Positions 16,410 to 28,123 of a stretch of 64,000 bases of DNA are shown here, in pieces. Origin of the DNA: Leptothrix sp. (in: b-proteobacteria) (GTDB lineage: Bacteria > Pseudomonadota > Gammaproteobacteria > Burkholderiales > Burkholderiaceae_C). How positions within the stretch are numbered: the stretch's first letter is position 1; each line of letters opens with the position of its first letter. The notes beneath the pieces were generated by a model. The model was not told the DNA's origin. It saw nothing but the letters and a program-made list of their open reading frames with translations, and searched no databases. Position numbers and translations under genes: made by a program. The stretch covers positions 124,001 to 188,000 of the forward strand of contig PNKV01000004.1 of NCBI GenBank assembly GCA_013822685.1, written 5' to 3'.

Positions 16410-17207
16410 TCAAGCCCGCTCTACCTCAGGCAGGATGGCCAGGGTTTGGGCGGGGCCGAAGATGGTGGCAAAGGCCACGTCCTTGGCATCGCGGCCGGTG
16501 GCGATCAGCACCAGGTCACGGGGCTCCGACATGCGCGTCGGGTCAAACAACTCCCAGCGCCCGCCCACATAGGCTTCGAACATGGCGTGGAAATCAGGGG
16601 GCGGCGTGTCGAACATCGCGTAGCCCACCGCCAGCCGCGCCGGGATGTTGAGCGCGCGACAGAAGGTCACGCCCAAGTGCGCGAAGTCACGGCACACGCC
16701 GGCGTGCTTCAGGAACACATCGCAGGCGGTGCTGGTGCTGTCGGTCGAACCCGTTCGGTACTCGATGTTCTGGTGGATCCAGTCGCAGATGGCCTCGACC
16801 CGTGAGCAGCCCGGTGGCACGGCGCCGAACAGCTTGACCGCGGCCGAGGCCAGCAGGTCGGATTCGCAATACCGCGTGGGCATCAGGTTGTGCAGCACCT
16901 CGTCCGGCAACTCGGCGATGGGCAGTTCAGGGGCCTTGCGACGGCGAGGCGCCCGGCTGACTGCCACTTTGGCCCTGTAGCGCAGCGTCAGTGCGCCAGC
17001 CTTGGCCTGCACGCGCAGGAAGCGTTGGCCCGCTTGCGGGTCTTCATAGATCCGGTAATGCGCGCTGGGCGTGATCTTGAAAGATTCGGACTGGATGTGT
17101 TGGTCCGGCCCCTCCAGCACGTGGATCTGGAACACGAAGTCGGTGGTCTGGGCCAGTTTGTAAGACAGCTTGCAGTCGACATTGAACAACCGTGGCGTGA
17201 TGCTCAT
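16410..17207 (-). CDS. Transglutaminase-like cysteine protease-fold protein
   Basis: A 265-residue cytosolic protein with an N-terminal beta domain (about 1-85, the bacterial transglutaminase-like N-terminal module) and a transglutaminase-core domain (about 115-235). The triad is complete: Cys172 (GVCRDFAHL), His207 (DFHAMFEAYV) and Asp222 (LFDPTR). Bacterial members are usually proteases or amidases rather than cross-linkers. The start codon overlaps the stop of a small upstream frame by four bases (ATGA), which suggests that frame is translated. Confidence 0.85.
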   Translation of the reverse strand: MSITPRLFNVDCKLSYKLAQTTDFVFQIHVLEGPDQHIQSESFKITPSAHYRIYEDPQAGQRFLRVQAKAGALTLRYRAKVAVSRAPRRRKAPELPIAELPDEVLHNLMPTRYCESDLLASAAVKLFGAVPPGCSRVEAICDWIHQNIEYRTGSTDSTSTACDVFLKHAGVCRDFAHLGVTFCRALNIPARLAVGYAMFDTPPPDFHAMFEAYVGGRWELFDPTRMSEPRDLVLIATGRDAKDVAFATIFGPAQTLAILPEVERA

Positions 17208-17380
17208 GATGTGCGCTCGGCACGGCGGGCCGAGGGGGCGCCGCGAACGCGTCGCGAGAGCTGGGCCACCAGGGCTAGGCTGCTGGCCAGGTACTGGTCG
17301 TCGCTGAGGGGTTGAGGGCGTTGGCGCGGCCGTGTGGGCGCGGGGCGTGGGCTGGATGAGTGTTGGTAAGAATGGGTCAT
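17204..17380 (-). CDS. Small basic hypothetical protein, 58 aa
   Basis: A short Pro/Arg/Ser-rich frame (MTHSYQHSSSPRPAPTRPRQ, then a helix with DDQYLASSLALVAQLSRRV). It resembles no family I know. The support for it is the ATGA overlap with the transglutaminase gene and its position in an otherwise empty 200-base gap between two same-strand genes. High-GC DNA produces such frames by chance, so confidence is modest. Confidence 0.4.
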   Translation of the reverse strand: MTHSYQHSSSPRPAPTRPRQRPQPLSDDQYLASSLALVAQLSRRVRGAPSARRAERTS

Positions 17381-17404
17381 GATGGTGAACAAAAAACTGA
17401 TCTG

Positions 17405-18421
17405 TCAGGCCTTAGCAAACGGCGCGCCTGCAAACTGTTTGGCCGCGAATGACCAGATCATGCGAGAGGCGTCCGGCCCTTGGGCATCGCTGTAGGCCTG
17501 CCGTGCATGGCCCCCGCTCCACGCGTGTGCCAGGCCGCCAATGCTGCACAGCGTGGCCACGGTGCGGCCGCCGCGCACCTTGAAGTCGGTCACCGTCATC
17601 GGATGGCGTTGCCCGCGGCTGACCTGGCGGCTTTTCTCCACATGGGGCCCCGCCGCCTCGGCCCACAGCTTGGCGGCCGCCTGGCCATTGCTGGCCGCCA
17701 CGATGGCATCCTGGTCGCCGTGGATGACCAGCAGCGCGGGCCAGTGGGTGTGGGTGGACAAGGCTTGCGTGGCGCCCCGGCCCCGCATGGCGGCCAACGC
17801 CGACACCGAGGATTCGGCCGCCCCAGGCGGCACGCCCGAGTGCATGGCCACGGCCTTGAACTGATCGGGGTAACGCGTCACCATCAGCGCGGCCATGCTG
17901 GCCCCGGCCGACATGCCCGCGATGGCCATGCGTGCCGGGTCCACCGGGTAGAGCAAGCGCACTTGCTGCACAGCCGCCATCAGGATGGCCGCCTCGCCAT
18001 ACGCCACTTTGGTGCGCGTGCCATACCAGTTCCAGCAACCTTGGGGATTGGCCCGGCGGTCTTGCTCGGGGTACAGCACCAGGAAGCGCTCACGCGCCGC
18101 CAGCCGGTTCATGCGGGTGCTGAGTGCGAACGACTCGGCGTCTTGCCCACAGCCGTGCAGCATCACCAACAAGGGCAGGCGTTCATGCAATTGAACGCCT
18201 TGCGGTTTGAACAGGTGATAGCGGCGTGCGCCCATCGGCGACAGTGCCACGCCCGGGATCCAGTCGCCCTGCGCCTGGCCGCGTGGCACCTTGGCCTTGG
18301 CAGTGGGGCGCAGCGACCGCTTCAAGGCCTGGTTGCCGGCCTTGACGGTGCGCTTGGTGAGGGCGCCAACCGCCCGTTGGAAGGAGCGGCTCCAGATGGA
18401 TTGTGGTGATCGCCTCGCCAT
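17405..18421 (-). CDS. PHB-depolymerase-family esterase (second copy)
   Basis: A 338-residue relative of the esterase at 13538-14575. It shares the HGC oxyanion motif (LLVMLHGCGQDAESF), the NPQGCWNWY block, the nucleophile elbow GMSAGASMAAL, an HGDQDAIV acid region and a C-terminal GLAHAWSGG His. The N-terminal 75 residues are very basic (KRTVKAGNQALKRSLRPTAK) and carry no signal peptide, unlike secreted PHB depolymerases. The start at 18421 has AGGTC-type ribosome sequences. The two copies are separate, diverged genes rather than a tandem repeat. Substrate not determined. Confidence 0.8.
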   Translation of the reverse strand: MARRSPQSIWSRSFQRAVGALTKRTVKAGNQALKRSLRPTAKAKVPRGQAQGDWIPGVALSPMGARRYHLFKPQGVQLHERLPLLVMLHGCGQDAESFALSTRMNRLAARERFLVLYPEQDRRANPQGCWNWYGTRTKVAYGEAAILMAAVQQVRLLYPVDPARMAIAGMSAGASMAALMVTRYPDQFKAVAMHSGVPPGAAESSVSALAAMRGRGATQALSTHTHWPALLVIHGDQDAIVAASNGQAAAKLWAEAAGPHVEKSRQVSRGQRHPMTVTDFKVRGGRTVATLCSIGGLAHAWSGGHARQAYSDAQGPDASRMIWSFAAKQFAGAPFAKA

Positions 18422-18594
18422 GGACCTGACCTCGTGACTGCTCCGCAATTTGGCACACGGCGGGCTCGGCCGACACCGGACAGGCGCCCCGGATCTTGTA
18501 GGACATTGCCGCGTCTTGCGCCTGGGACGCCAGGAATGGCCGCAACTGTCCGACAATTCCAGGGCCTTCATCTTGATTTCACGCGGATTCCCAG

Positions 18595-22089
<3,495 letters not shown>

Positions 22090-22095
22090 CCCACC

Positions 22096-22908
22096 ATGCC
22101 GCACGTCGACCTTGAACTGCGCTTGCTGATGGAGGCGATCTACGCCAAGTACAGCCACGACTTTCGCGACTACTCCGGGTCGTCGCAAAAGCGCCGTGTG
22201 CTGTACGCCTTGCAGCAGTTGGAGTGCGACACCATCTCCACCTTGCAGTCCAAGGTGCTGCACGACCCGACGGCCTTCCAGAAGCTGCTGGACATCTTGA
22301 CCATCCCGTTCAGCGAGATGTTCCGCGATCCCAGCTACTTCCTGGCTTTGCGCCAGCATGTCATGCCGGTGTTGCGCACCTACCCGTCGCTGAAGGTGTG
22401 GATCGCCGGGTGCAGCACGGGCGAAGAGGTCTACTCCATGGCCATCCTGCTGCGCGAAGAGGGCTTGCTCGACCGCACCATGGTCTATGCCACCGACATC
22501 AACCCGGCCTCACTTGAGAAAGCGCGACAAGGCATTTTCCAGCTGGCCAATGTGCAGGCCTTCACTGCCAATTACCAGGCGGCGGGCGGCACGGCGGCTT
22601 TTTCGGATTACTACACGGCCGCCTACAACGCCGTGCGCTTTGACCGCACGCTGACCGACAACATCACCTTTGCCGACCACAGCCTGGCCACCGACCACGT
22701 GTTCTCCGAGATGCACCTGGTGTGCTGCCGCAATGTGCTGATCTATTTCAAGCGCAACCTGCAGGACCGGGCCCTGGGCCTGTTCCACGAGTCGCTGTGC
22801 CACCGCGGTTTCCTGGGCCTGGGGTCGAAAGAGAGCCTGGATTTTTCAGCGTTCGCTGACCGGTTCGAGCCCGTGGTCAAGGCCGAGCGCCTGTTCCGCA
22901 AGCGGTGA
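22096..22908 (+). CDS. CheR-type protein-glutamate methyltransferase
   Basis: A 270-residue CheR homologue with the N-terminal helical domain (about 1-70) and the SAM-binding domain (WIAGCSTGEEVYSMAILL, YATDINPASLEKA, and CCRNVLIYFKRNLQ, which resembles the CheR CRNVLIYF motif). CheR methylates receptor glutamates using S-adenosylmethionine. There is no CheA, CheW or receptor gene in this operon, so its target may be the neighbouring kinase or a receptor elsewhere. The stop overlaps a possible GTG of the next gene, whose real start is probably 11 bases on. Confidence 0.9.
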   Translation: MPHVDLELRLLMEAIYAKYSHDFRDYSGSSQKRRVLYALQQLECDTISTLQSKVLHDPTAFQKLLDILTIPFSEMFRDPSYFLALRQHVMPVLRTYPSLKVWIAGCSTGEEVYSMAILLREEGLLDRTMVYATDINPASLEKARQGIFQLANVQAFTANYQAAGGTAAFSDYYTAAYNAVRFDRTLTDNITFADHSLATDHVFSEMHLVCCRNVLIYFKRNLQDRALGLFHESLCHRGFLGLGSKESLDFSAFADRFEPVVKAERLFRKR

Positions 22909-22919
22909 GGAGGGCCGCC

Positions 22920-23531
22920 ATGACGCCAAAGCCCAATCCTCCCTTCGACCCTGCCTCGCCGGCCATCCGCGCCGTGGCCATTGGTGCCTCGGCGGGCGGC
23001 GTCGACGCCCTGATGAAGGTGCTGGTGGGCTTGCCCGCCTCGTTCAGCTTGCCCATCCTGGTGGTGCTGCACCTGCCTGAAGACCGGCCCAGCCGCCTGC
23101 CCGAGATCCTGGCCTACCGGCTGGAGATCCCGGTGCACGAGGCCAGGGACAAGCAACCCATCGAGCCCGGTGCGGTGTACGTGGCGCCCACCGGCTACCA
23201 CCTGTCGGTCGAGAGCGACCACACCCTCTCGCTCAGCGGTGAAGAGCCGGTCAACTACTCGCGCCCCTCGATCGATGTGCTGATGAGTTCAGCGGCCGAT
23301 GCTTACGGCCCGGGCCTGGTCGGCATCTTGCTGACCGGTGCCAACCACGATGGCGCGCAAGGCATGGCGCACATCAAGGCGCGGGGCGGCTGGACGGTGG
23401 TGCAGAACCCCGACCAGGCGCAATCCGACACCATGCCCCTGGCCGCCATCCGAAAGCAGGCGCCCGACCTGATCCTGTCGCTGAGCGACATCCACGCATT
23501 GCTGCTTAAACTGGGACGAGAAAAATCATGA
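22920..23531 (+). CDS. CheB-type methylesterase domain protein (no receiver)
   Basis: A 203-residue stand-alone CheB catalytic domain. The Ser-His-Asp triad is visible: Ser24 (IGASAGGVDAL), a His in VVLHLPEDRPSRLPEI and an Asp in LLTGANHDGAQGM. Classical CheB is switched on through an attached receiver; here that domain is absent and could be supplied by the triple-receiver kinase at the operon head. The ATG at 22920 has a strong AGGAGG site at 22907-22912. The stop overlaps the next start (ATGA, 23528-23531). Confidence 0.9.
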   Translation: MTPKPNPPFDPASPAIRAVAIGASAGGVDALMKVLVGLPASFSLPILVVLHLPEDRPSRLPEILAYRLEIPVHEARDKQPIEPGAVYVAPTGYHLSVESDHTLSLSGEEPVNYSRPSIDVLMSSAADAYGPGLVGILLTGANHDGAQGMAHIKARGGWTVVQNPDQAQSDTMPLAAIRKQAPDLILSLSDIHALLLKLGREKS

Positions 23532-24703
23532 ACGACGACCGCACCAAGCTGTTGATCGTGGACGACCTGCCGGAAAACCTGCTGGCGCTCAAGTCCCTGA
23601 TCCAGCATGAAGACCACCTGGTTTACCAGGCCTCGTCTGGCGAAGAAGCCTTGGGGCTGTTGCTGGAGCACGAGTTCGCGCTGGCGATCCTGGATGTGCA
23701 GATGCCCGGCATGACGGGCTTCGAGCTGGCCGAGCTGATGCGCGGCACCGAGAAGACGCGCCACATCCCCATCGTGTTCGTGACGGCGGCGAACCGCGAC
23801 CGCAGCCATGCCTTCAAGGGCTACGAGAACGGCGCGGTCGATTTTCTGTACAAGCCGTTGGACAGTTGGGCCGTCAAGAGCAAGGTCAGTGTGTTTGTGG
23901 ACCTGCATCGCCAGCGCCAGCAGGTGCAGCGCCAGGTTGAAGCGCTGGAAGAAAGCCGCCGGCAGCAGCAAGCCTTGTTGACCGAGTTGCAAGCCACCAA
24001 GGAAGAGCTGCAGACGGCCTTGCGCATGCGCGACGATTTCATGTCGCTGGTGGCGCATGAATTGCGCACACCCTTGAGCGCCTTGTCCATCGACATCCAG
24101 GTGCGCCAGAAGCACCTTGAGAAAGGCAATGCGGATTTCTTTGGGCCTCAGCAGCTGTCGGCCATGTTCGCGAAATACCGGCGCCAGTCGCAAAGCATGA
24201 CGCGCCTGATCGAGGACATGCTGGATGTGTCACGCATCCGCAATGGCAAACTGTCCATCCGCCCATCCACCACCGACCTGTCGCGCTTGCTGGAGCGCCT
24301 GGTGGGTGACTTCCCCCGGCTGGACAGCGACAGCGTGATCAGCCTGAACATCCAGCCGGGCGTGACGGGCTACTGGGACGAGTTCCGCGTCGAGCAAGTG
24401 GTCATCAACCTCTTGAGCAACGCCCTGCGCTACGGCGCGGGCAAGCCGGTGGAGGTCACCCTCACGGCCTCGTCCGATGTGGCGCGCATCGAGGTGCGCG
24501 ATTGGGGCATCGGCATCGCGCCCGATGCGCAGCGGCGCATCTTCGAGCAGTTCGTTCGCGTGGCCGACCCGGCGGCCCACCGCGGCCTGGGCCTGGGGCT
24601 GTACATCACGCAGCAGCTGGTCGAGGCGCACCACGGCACTATCAGCGTGGACAGCAAGCTGGGCGAAGGCTCGGTGTTCGTCGTCACACTGCCTTTGGCG
24701 TGA
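23528..24703 (+). CDS. Receiver-histidine kinase (REC-HisKA-HATPase)
   Basis: A 391-residue soluble protein with an N-terminal receiver (about 5-120; LLIVDDLPENLLAL, AILDVQMPGMTG), a Gln-rich coiled-coil linker, HisKA with His177 (LVAHELRTPLSALS) and HATPase (LLSNALRYGAG, DWGIGIA, GLGLGLYIT). A kinase driven by an attached N-terminal receiver is typical of phosphorelay intermediates. It is the last gene of the CHASE3 kinase/CheR/CheB operon, and its final 20 bases overlap the converging exporter gene. Confidence 0.9.
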   Translation: MNDDRTKLLIVDDLPENLLALKSLIQHEDHLVYQASSGEEALGLLLEHEFALAILDVQMPGMTGFELAELMRGTEKTRHIPIVFVTAANRDRSHAFKGYENGAVDFLYKPLDSWAVKSKVSVFVDLHRQRQQVQRQVEALEESRRQQQALLTELQATKEELQTALRMRDDFMSLVAHELRTPLSALSIDIQVRQKHLEKGNADFFGPQQLSAMFAKYRRQSQSMTRLIEDMLDVSRIRNGKLSIRPSTTDLSRLLERLVGDFPRLDSDSVISLNIQPGVTGYWDEFRVEQVVINLLSNALRYGAGKPVEVTLTASSDVARIEVRDWGIGIAPDAQRRIFEQFVRVADPAAHRGLGLGLYITQQLVEAHHGTISVDSKLGEGSVFVVTLPLA

Positions 24704-26867
24704 GCAGCGGCGTCACATTCAAATGACCGGCGTCTGGATCACCGTCTGGCGGGGTCTGCTCCACCAGTTTGATCAGCTTGCCGCCTGACAGCACGTGGAT
24801 CTCATCGCCTTCGCTCAGGCTGTGCTGGCGGTGCGTGATGATGAAGCGGCCGCAGCCCAGGTGGTTGATGGCCTCCTGCACATGGCGCTCGGTCTCGAAA
24901 TCGAGGTGGCTGGTGTACTCGTCCAGCAGCAGGAATCGCGGCTGCTTGTACAGCGCCCGGGCCAGCAGCAGGCGTTGCTTTTGACCGCCCGACAGCGTGG
25001 CGCCCATCCCGCCCACCAGGGTCTGGTAGTCCATGGGCATGCGCAGGATGTCCTCGTGGATGCAGGCTTGCTGCGCGGCCAGCATCACCTTCTCGGGCGT
25101 GGCCTCGGTGTCGTTCATGGCGATGTTGTCGTAGATCGAGCAGGTGAACAACTGGTCGTCCTGGAACACCGTGCCCAGCACCGAGCGGAAGGCCTCTGAC
25201 CCAATCCGGCTGATGGGCACGCCATTGACCAGCACCTCGCCCGATTCAGGCGTGACCTGGCCCGACAGCACTTTCAGCAAAGTGGACTTGCCGCAGCCCG
25301 AAGGGCCCACCACCGCGATGGCCTGGCCACTGTGCAGGGTCATGCTGATGTCGTCCAGCACAGGCGCTTCACCCATCGCATACCGGAAGGTGACGTTGCG
25401 CAGTGACAAGGTCATCGGGCCATCGGTCTTCAAAGACGCTTCAGCCTGGGCCGGTGAGGGCGGTTCGGGCTCGGTCAGCACGATGTCGGCCAGGCGCTCG
25501 CCTTGCAGCTTGAGCAGGCGCAGGTTGATGACCCGCTCCAGCAACTCCGAGGCGCGTTGCAGGAACTGGCTCTTGTAGGCCAGAAAGGCCACCAGCATGC
25601 CGATGGAGAACTGCTCGTCCAGGATCATGCGCGCCGCCAGGTAGATCACCAGCGCTTGCTCCACCGCGCTGATCAGCCCGTTGACGCCTTGGTACAGCAG
25701 GCTGATGCGCTGCTGCTTGACCGAGGCGTTGACCATGGCCACCTGCTGGTTCATCCAGCCGCCCACGCGCCAGCCTGGCTTGGCGAAGAACTTGATGGCG
25801 GCCACGCCGCGCAGGGTCTCCAGCAAATAGGTTTGCGCATTGGCCTCGCGCACAATGGTTTCTTCGGCCGCTTGCCGGTAGGGCTTGAAGACGGCAAAGC
25901 GCACGATGGCCTGCAGCACCGCCACGGCCAGCACCACCATGGCCATCGTGGGGCTGTAAAAAAACATCAGGCCCAGCGTGATCAGGCTGACCGCGCCATC
26001 GAGCACCACCTCGACCAGGTGGTTGGTGATGGTGTCCTGGATGGTGTGGACCGAGCCGAAGCGCGACAGCACATCGCCCGTGTGGCGCTTGTCAAAGTAC
26101 GCCAGCGGCAGCTTCAGCATGTAGCGGAACACATTGGCGCTGGACGACACCCGCCACGACAGGCTGGCGCCCAGCACGATCCAGGTGCGCACCAGGCGCG
26201 TGCCCAACGACATCACCGCCAGCAGGAAGATGCCGATGGCCAGCACGGCCAGCAGTGGCGCATCGCGCGTGACCACCACGTCATCGATGATCCATTGGCT
26301 GAGCATGGGCATGAGGATGCCAAACACCTCCAGCACGATGGAGAGCAGCGCCATCTGGCCGAAGGCCCGCCACAGGCCGCGCTGGCCGGTGAACAGCAGG
26401 CGCAGGTCGAAGGGCGTCTTCTCCTCCTTCTTCTCAAAGCCGGTGCTGGGCGACAACTCCAACGCCACGCCGGTGAAGTGCGGGCTGGCTTCCTTGAGCG
26501 TGAGGGTGCGCTCGCCCAGGGCCGGGTCGAGGATGGTGATGCGTTGCGCGTCGGCCTTGGTCAGCACCACGAAATGGTTCAGGTTCCAGTGCAGCAGGCA
26601 GGGCGTTTGCAACTGCGGCAGCTCGTCCATCTCCAGGCGCACAGCGCGGTTGGCAAAGCCCAGGTGCTCGGCGATGTTCATCAGGCGGGCCAGCGTGGCA
26701 CCGCGCGATGACAGCTCGAAGCGGCGCCGCAAGGTCAGCAGGTCGGTTTCATGGCCGTGGGCGCTGGCGATCATGGCCAGGCAGGCCAGACCGCATTCGG
26801 CCGCCTCCGATTGCAGGATCAGCGGTGCTTGCTTGCGCGGCCACAGAGAAAGGAGGTTGGTGCGCAT
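24684..26867 (-). CDS. C39-peptidase ABC exporter (CvaB/RaxB-like)
   Basis: A 727-residue peptide exporter. The N-terminal C39 peptidase has an intact triad, Cys25 (AAECGLACLAM), His98 (NLNHFVVL) and Asp114 (ITILDPALG), so it should cut double-glycine leaders. Six membrane helices follow (about 160-440), then an ABC ATPase with Walker A GPSGCGKSTLL, signature LSGGQKQRLLLARAL and Walker B FLLLDEYTSHLD. Its ATG shares one base with the stop of the adaptor gene (TGATG); a GTG one codon earlier is also possible. The adaptor and outer-membrane genes lie just upstream, completing a type I secretion system. Confidence 0.92.
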   Translation of the reverse strand: MRTNLLSLWPRKQAPLILQSEAAECGLACLAMIASAHGHETDLLTLRRRFELSSRGATLARLMNIAEHLGFANRAVRLEMDELPQLQTPCLLHWNLNHFVVLTKADAQRITILDPALGERTLTLKEASPHFTGVALELSPSTGFEKKEEKTPFDLRLLFTGQRGLWRAFGQMALLSIVLEVFGILMPMLSQWIIDDVVVTRDAPLLAVLAIGIFLLAVMSLGTRLVRTWIVLGASLSWRVSSSANVFRYMLKLPLAYFDKRHTGDVLSRFGSVHTIQDTITNHLVEVVLDGAVSLITLGLMFFYSPTMAMVVLAVAVLQAIVRFAVFKPYRQAAEETIVREANAQTYLLETLRGVAAIKFFAKPGWRVGGWMNQQVAMVNASVKQQRISLLYQGVNGLISAVEQALVIYLAARMILDEQFSIGMLVAFLAYKSQFLQRASELLERVINLRLLKLQGERLADIVLTEPEPPSPAQAEASLKTDGPMTLSLRNVTFRYAMGEAPVLDDISMTLHSGQAIAVVGPSGCGKSTLLKVLSGQVTPESGEVLVNGVPISRIGSEAFRSVLGTVFQDDQLFTCSIYDNIAMNDTEATPEKVMLAAQQACIHEDILRMPMDYQTLVGGMGATLSGGQKQRLLLARALYKQPRFLLLDEYTSHLDFETERHVQEAINHLGCGRFIITHRQHSLSEGDEIHVLSGGKLIKLVEQTPPDGDPDAGHLNVTPLLTPKAV

Positions 26868-28123
26868 CACAGTTTTCCGCTGAAGGCGAAGAGGGGGTCG
26901 AGCATCCAGCGGACCAGGCGGCGGCGGTCGATCTCGATGTCGGCCGTGAGTGTGTGGCCCGGCCTCAGGGCGATGTCGGCGCCATAGGCGCGCACCTTGG
27001 CCTGGTCCAGGGCCACGCGCACGATGAAGACCGCGCGCCGGTCGCTGCCACCGTTGGCATTGCCGCTGGCCAGGGGCACATCGGTTTGCGAGACGCTGCG
27101 CACCGTGCCCTGGTATTGGCCGAAGCGCTGGTAGGGAAAGGCGTCATAGCTGATGCGCACACGCTGGCCGGCCTTGATGAACCCGACCGAGGTGCTGGGC
27201 AGGTAGAGCGTGGCCTCCAGGGCCGAGCGTGTGGGCACGACCGAGGCCAGCGTCACATTGGCGCTGACGCTTTGGCCCGGCGTGGCCAGCAGGCCCGACA
27301 CCACGCCATCGACCGGGGCCTTCAGCAGCACGCGACGGGCGCCATGGCGCTGCACTTCTTCTTGCTGCAAGCCCAGCAGGTCGCGGTCCAGGCCCGCCCG
27401 GTCAATGCGGTGCTGGGCTTGCAGGCGCTGGCGCTCGTCTTGCGATGAAGCCAGGTCGGCTTCGGCCGCGCTGCGCTGGCGCTTGAGTGCTTGCAAACGC
27501 GCGGTCTGGTCCAGCAGCAGCTGGTGCTGCTGCTCGTACTGCAGGTCGGAGATGATGCGTTCGTCCAGCAAGGGCTTGAACTGGTCCACCAGTTTGCGGG
27601 CGGACGCGATTTGCTGCTCCTGCAGCTTGGCCTCTTCATTCAGGGTCAGCAGATCCCGGCGGCTTTGGGCAATGCGCTGCTCCAGCGAGGCCAGCGAGGC
27701 GGCACTGGCCTGGGCCTGCCCTTCGGCCTGGGTGCGCATCTGGCTGCGTTGTCCTTCCAGGTTCTGCTGCAACAGCGCCTGCGTGCTGCCGGCGTCGCTG
27801 AAGCGCTCGTTGCTGATCTCTGCGATCACGTCACCGGCCTTCACGGCCTGGCCTTCGGTGACCAGCACGCGCTGCACGATGCCCGGCTCCAGGGGCACGA
27901 CCATGGCCACGCCATCGCGCGGCTGGACCACGCCCTGCACGCGCTCCTTCTTGGTGTAGTGCCCGAAGACCAGCACCGCCAGCACCAAAGCCAGCAGGCT
28001 CAGGAAGAACAAGGTCAGGCGGCCCGCGCCCACGGGGCGGATGTCGATGGCGGGGCCGGACGAGGTGTCTGAACGCGCGTCCAGGACTTCTTGCCGGAAC
28101 AGGGATGGGGAAGGGGTGCTCAT
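26867..28123 (-). CDS. HlyD/CvaA-type membrane-fusion adaptor
   Basis: A 418-residue periplasmic adaptor with a short cytosolic N-terminus (LFRQEVLDARS, usual in CvaA/RaxA), one membrane helix (about 35-58), a lipoyl-like half motif (GIVQRVLVTEGQAVKAGDVI), a long coiled-coil hairpin (about 115-250) and a second lipoyl/beta-barrel part (APVDGVVSGLLATPGQSV). It links the C39 exporter to the outer-membrane channel. Its start overlaps the upstream TolC-like gene (ATGA, 28120-28123) and its stop overlaps the exporter gene. Confidence 0.92.
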   Translation of the reverse strand: MSTPSPSLFRQEVLDARSDTSSGPAIDIRPVGAGRLTLFFLSLLALVLAVLVFGHYTKKERVQGVVQPRDGVAMVVPLEPGIVQRVLVTEGQAVKAGDVIAEISNERFSDAGSTQALLQQNLEGQRSQMRTQAEGQAQASAASLASLEQRIAQSRRDLLTLNEEAKLQEQQIASARKLVDQFKPLLDERIISDLQYEQQHQLLLDQTARLQALKRQRSAAEADLASSQDERQRLQAQHRIDRAGLDRDLLGLQQEEVQRHGARRVLLKAPVDGVVSGLLATPGQSVSANVTLASVVPTRSALEATLYLPSTSVGFIKAGQRVRISYDAFPYQRFGQYQGTVRSVSQTDVPLASGNANGGSDRRAVFIVRVALDQAKVRAYGADIALRPGHTLTADIEIDRRRLVRWMLDPLFAFSGKL

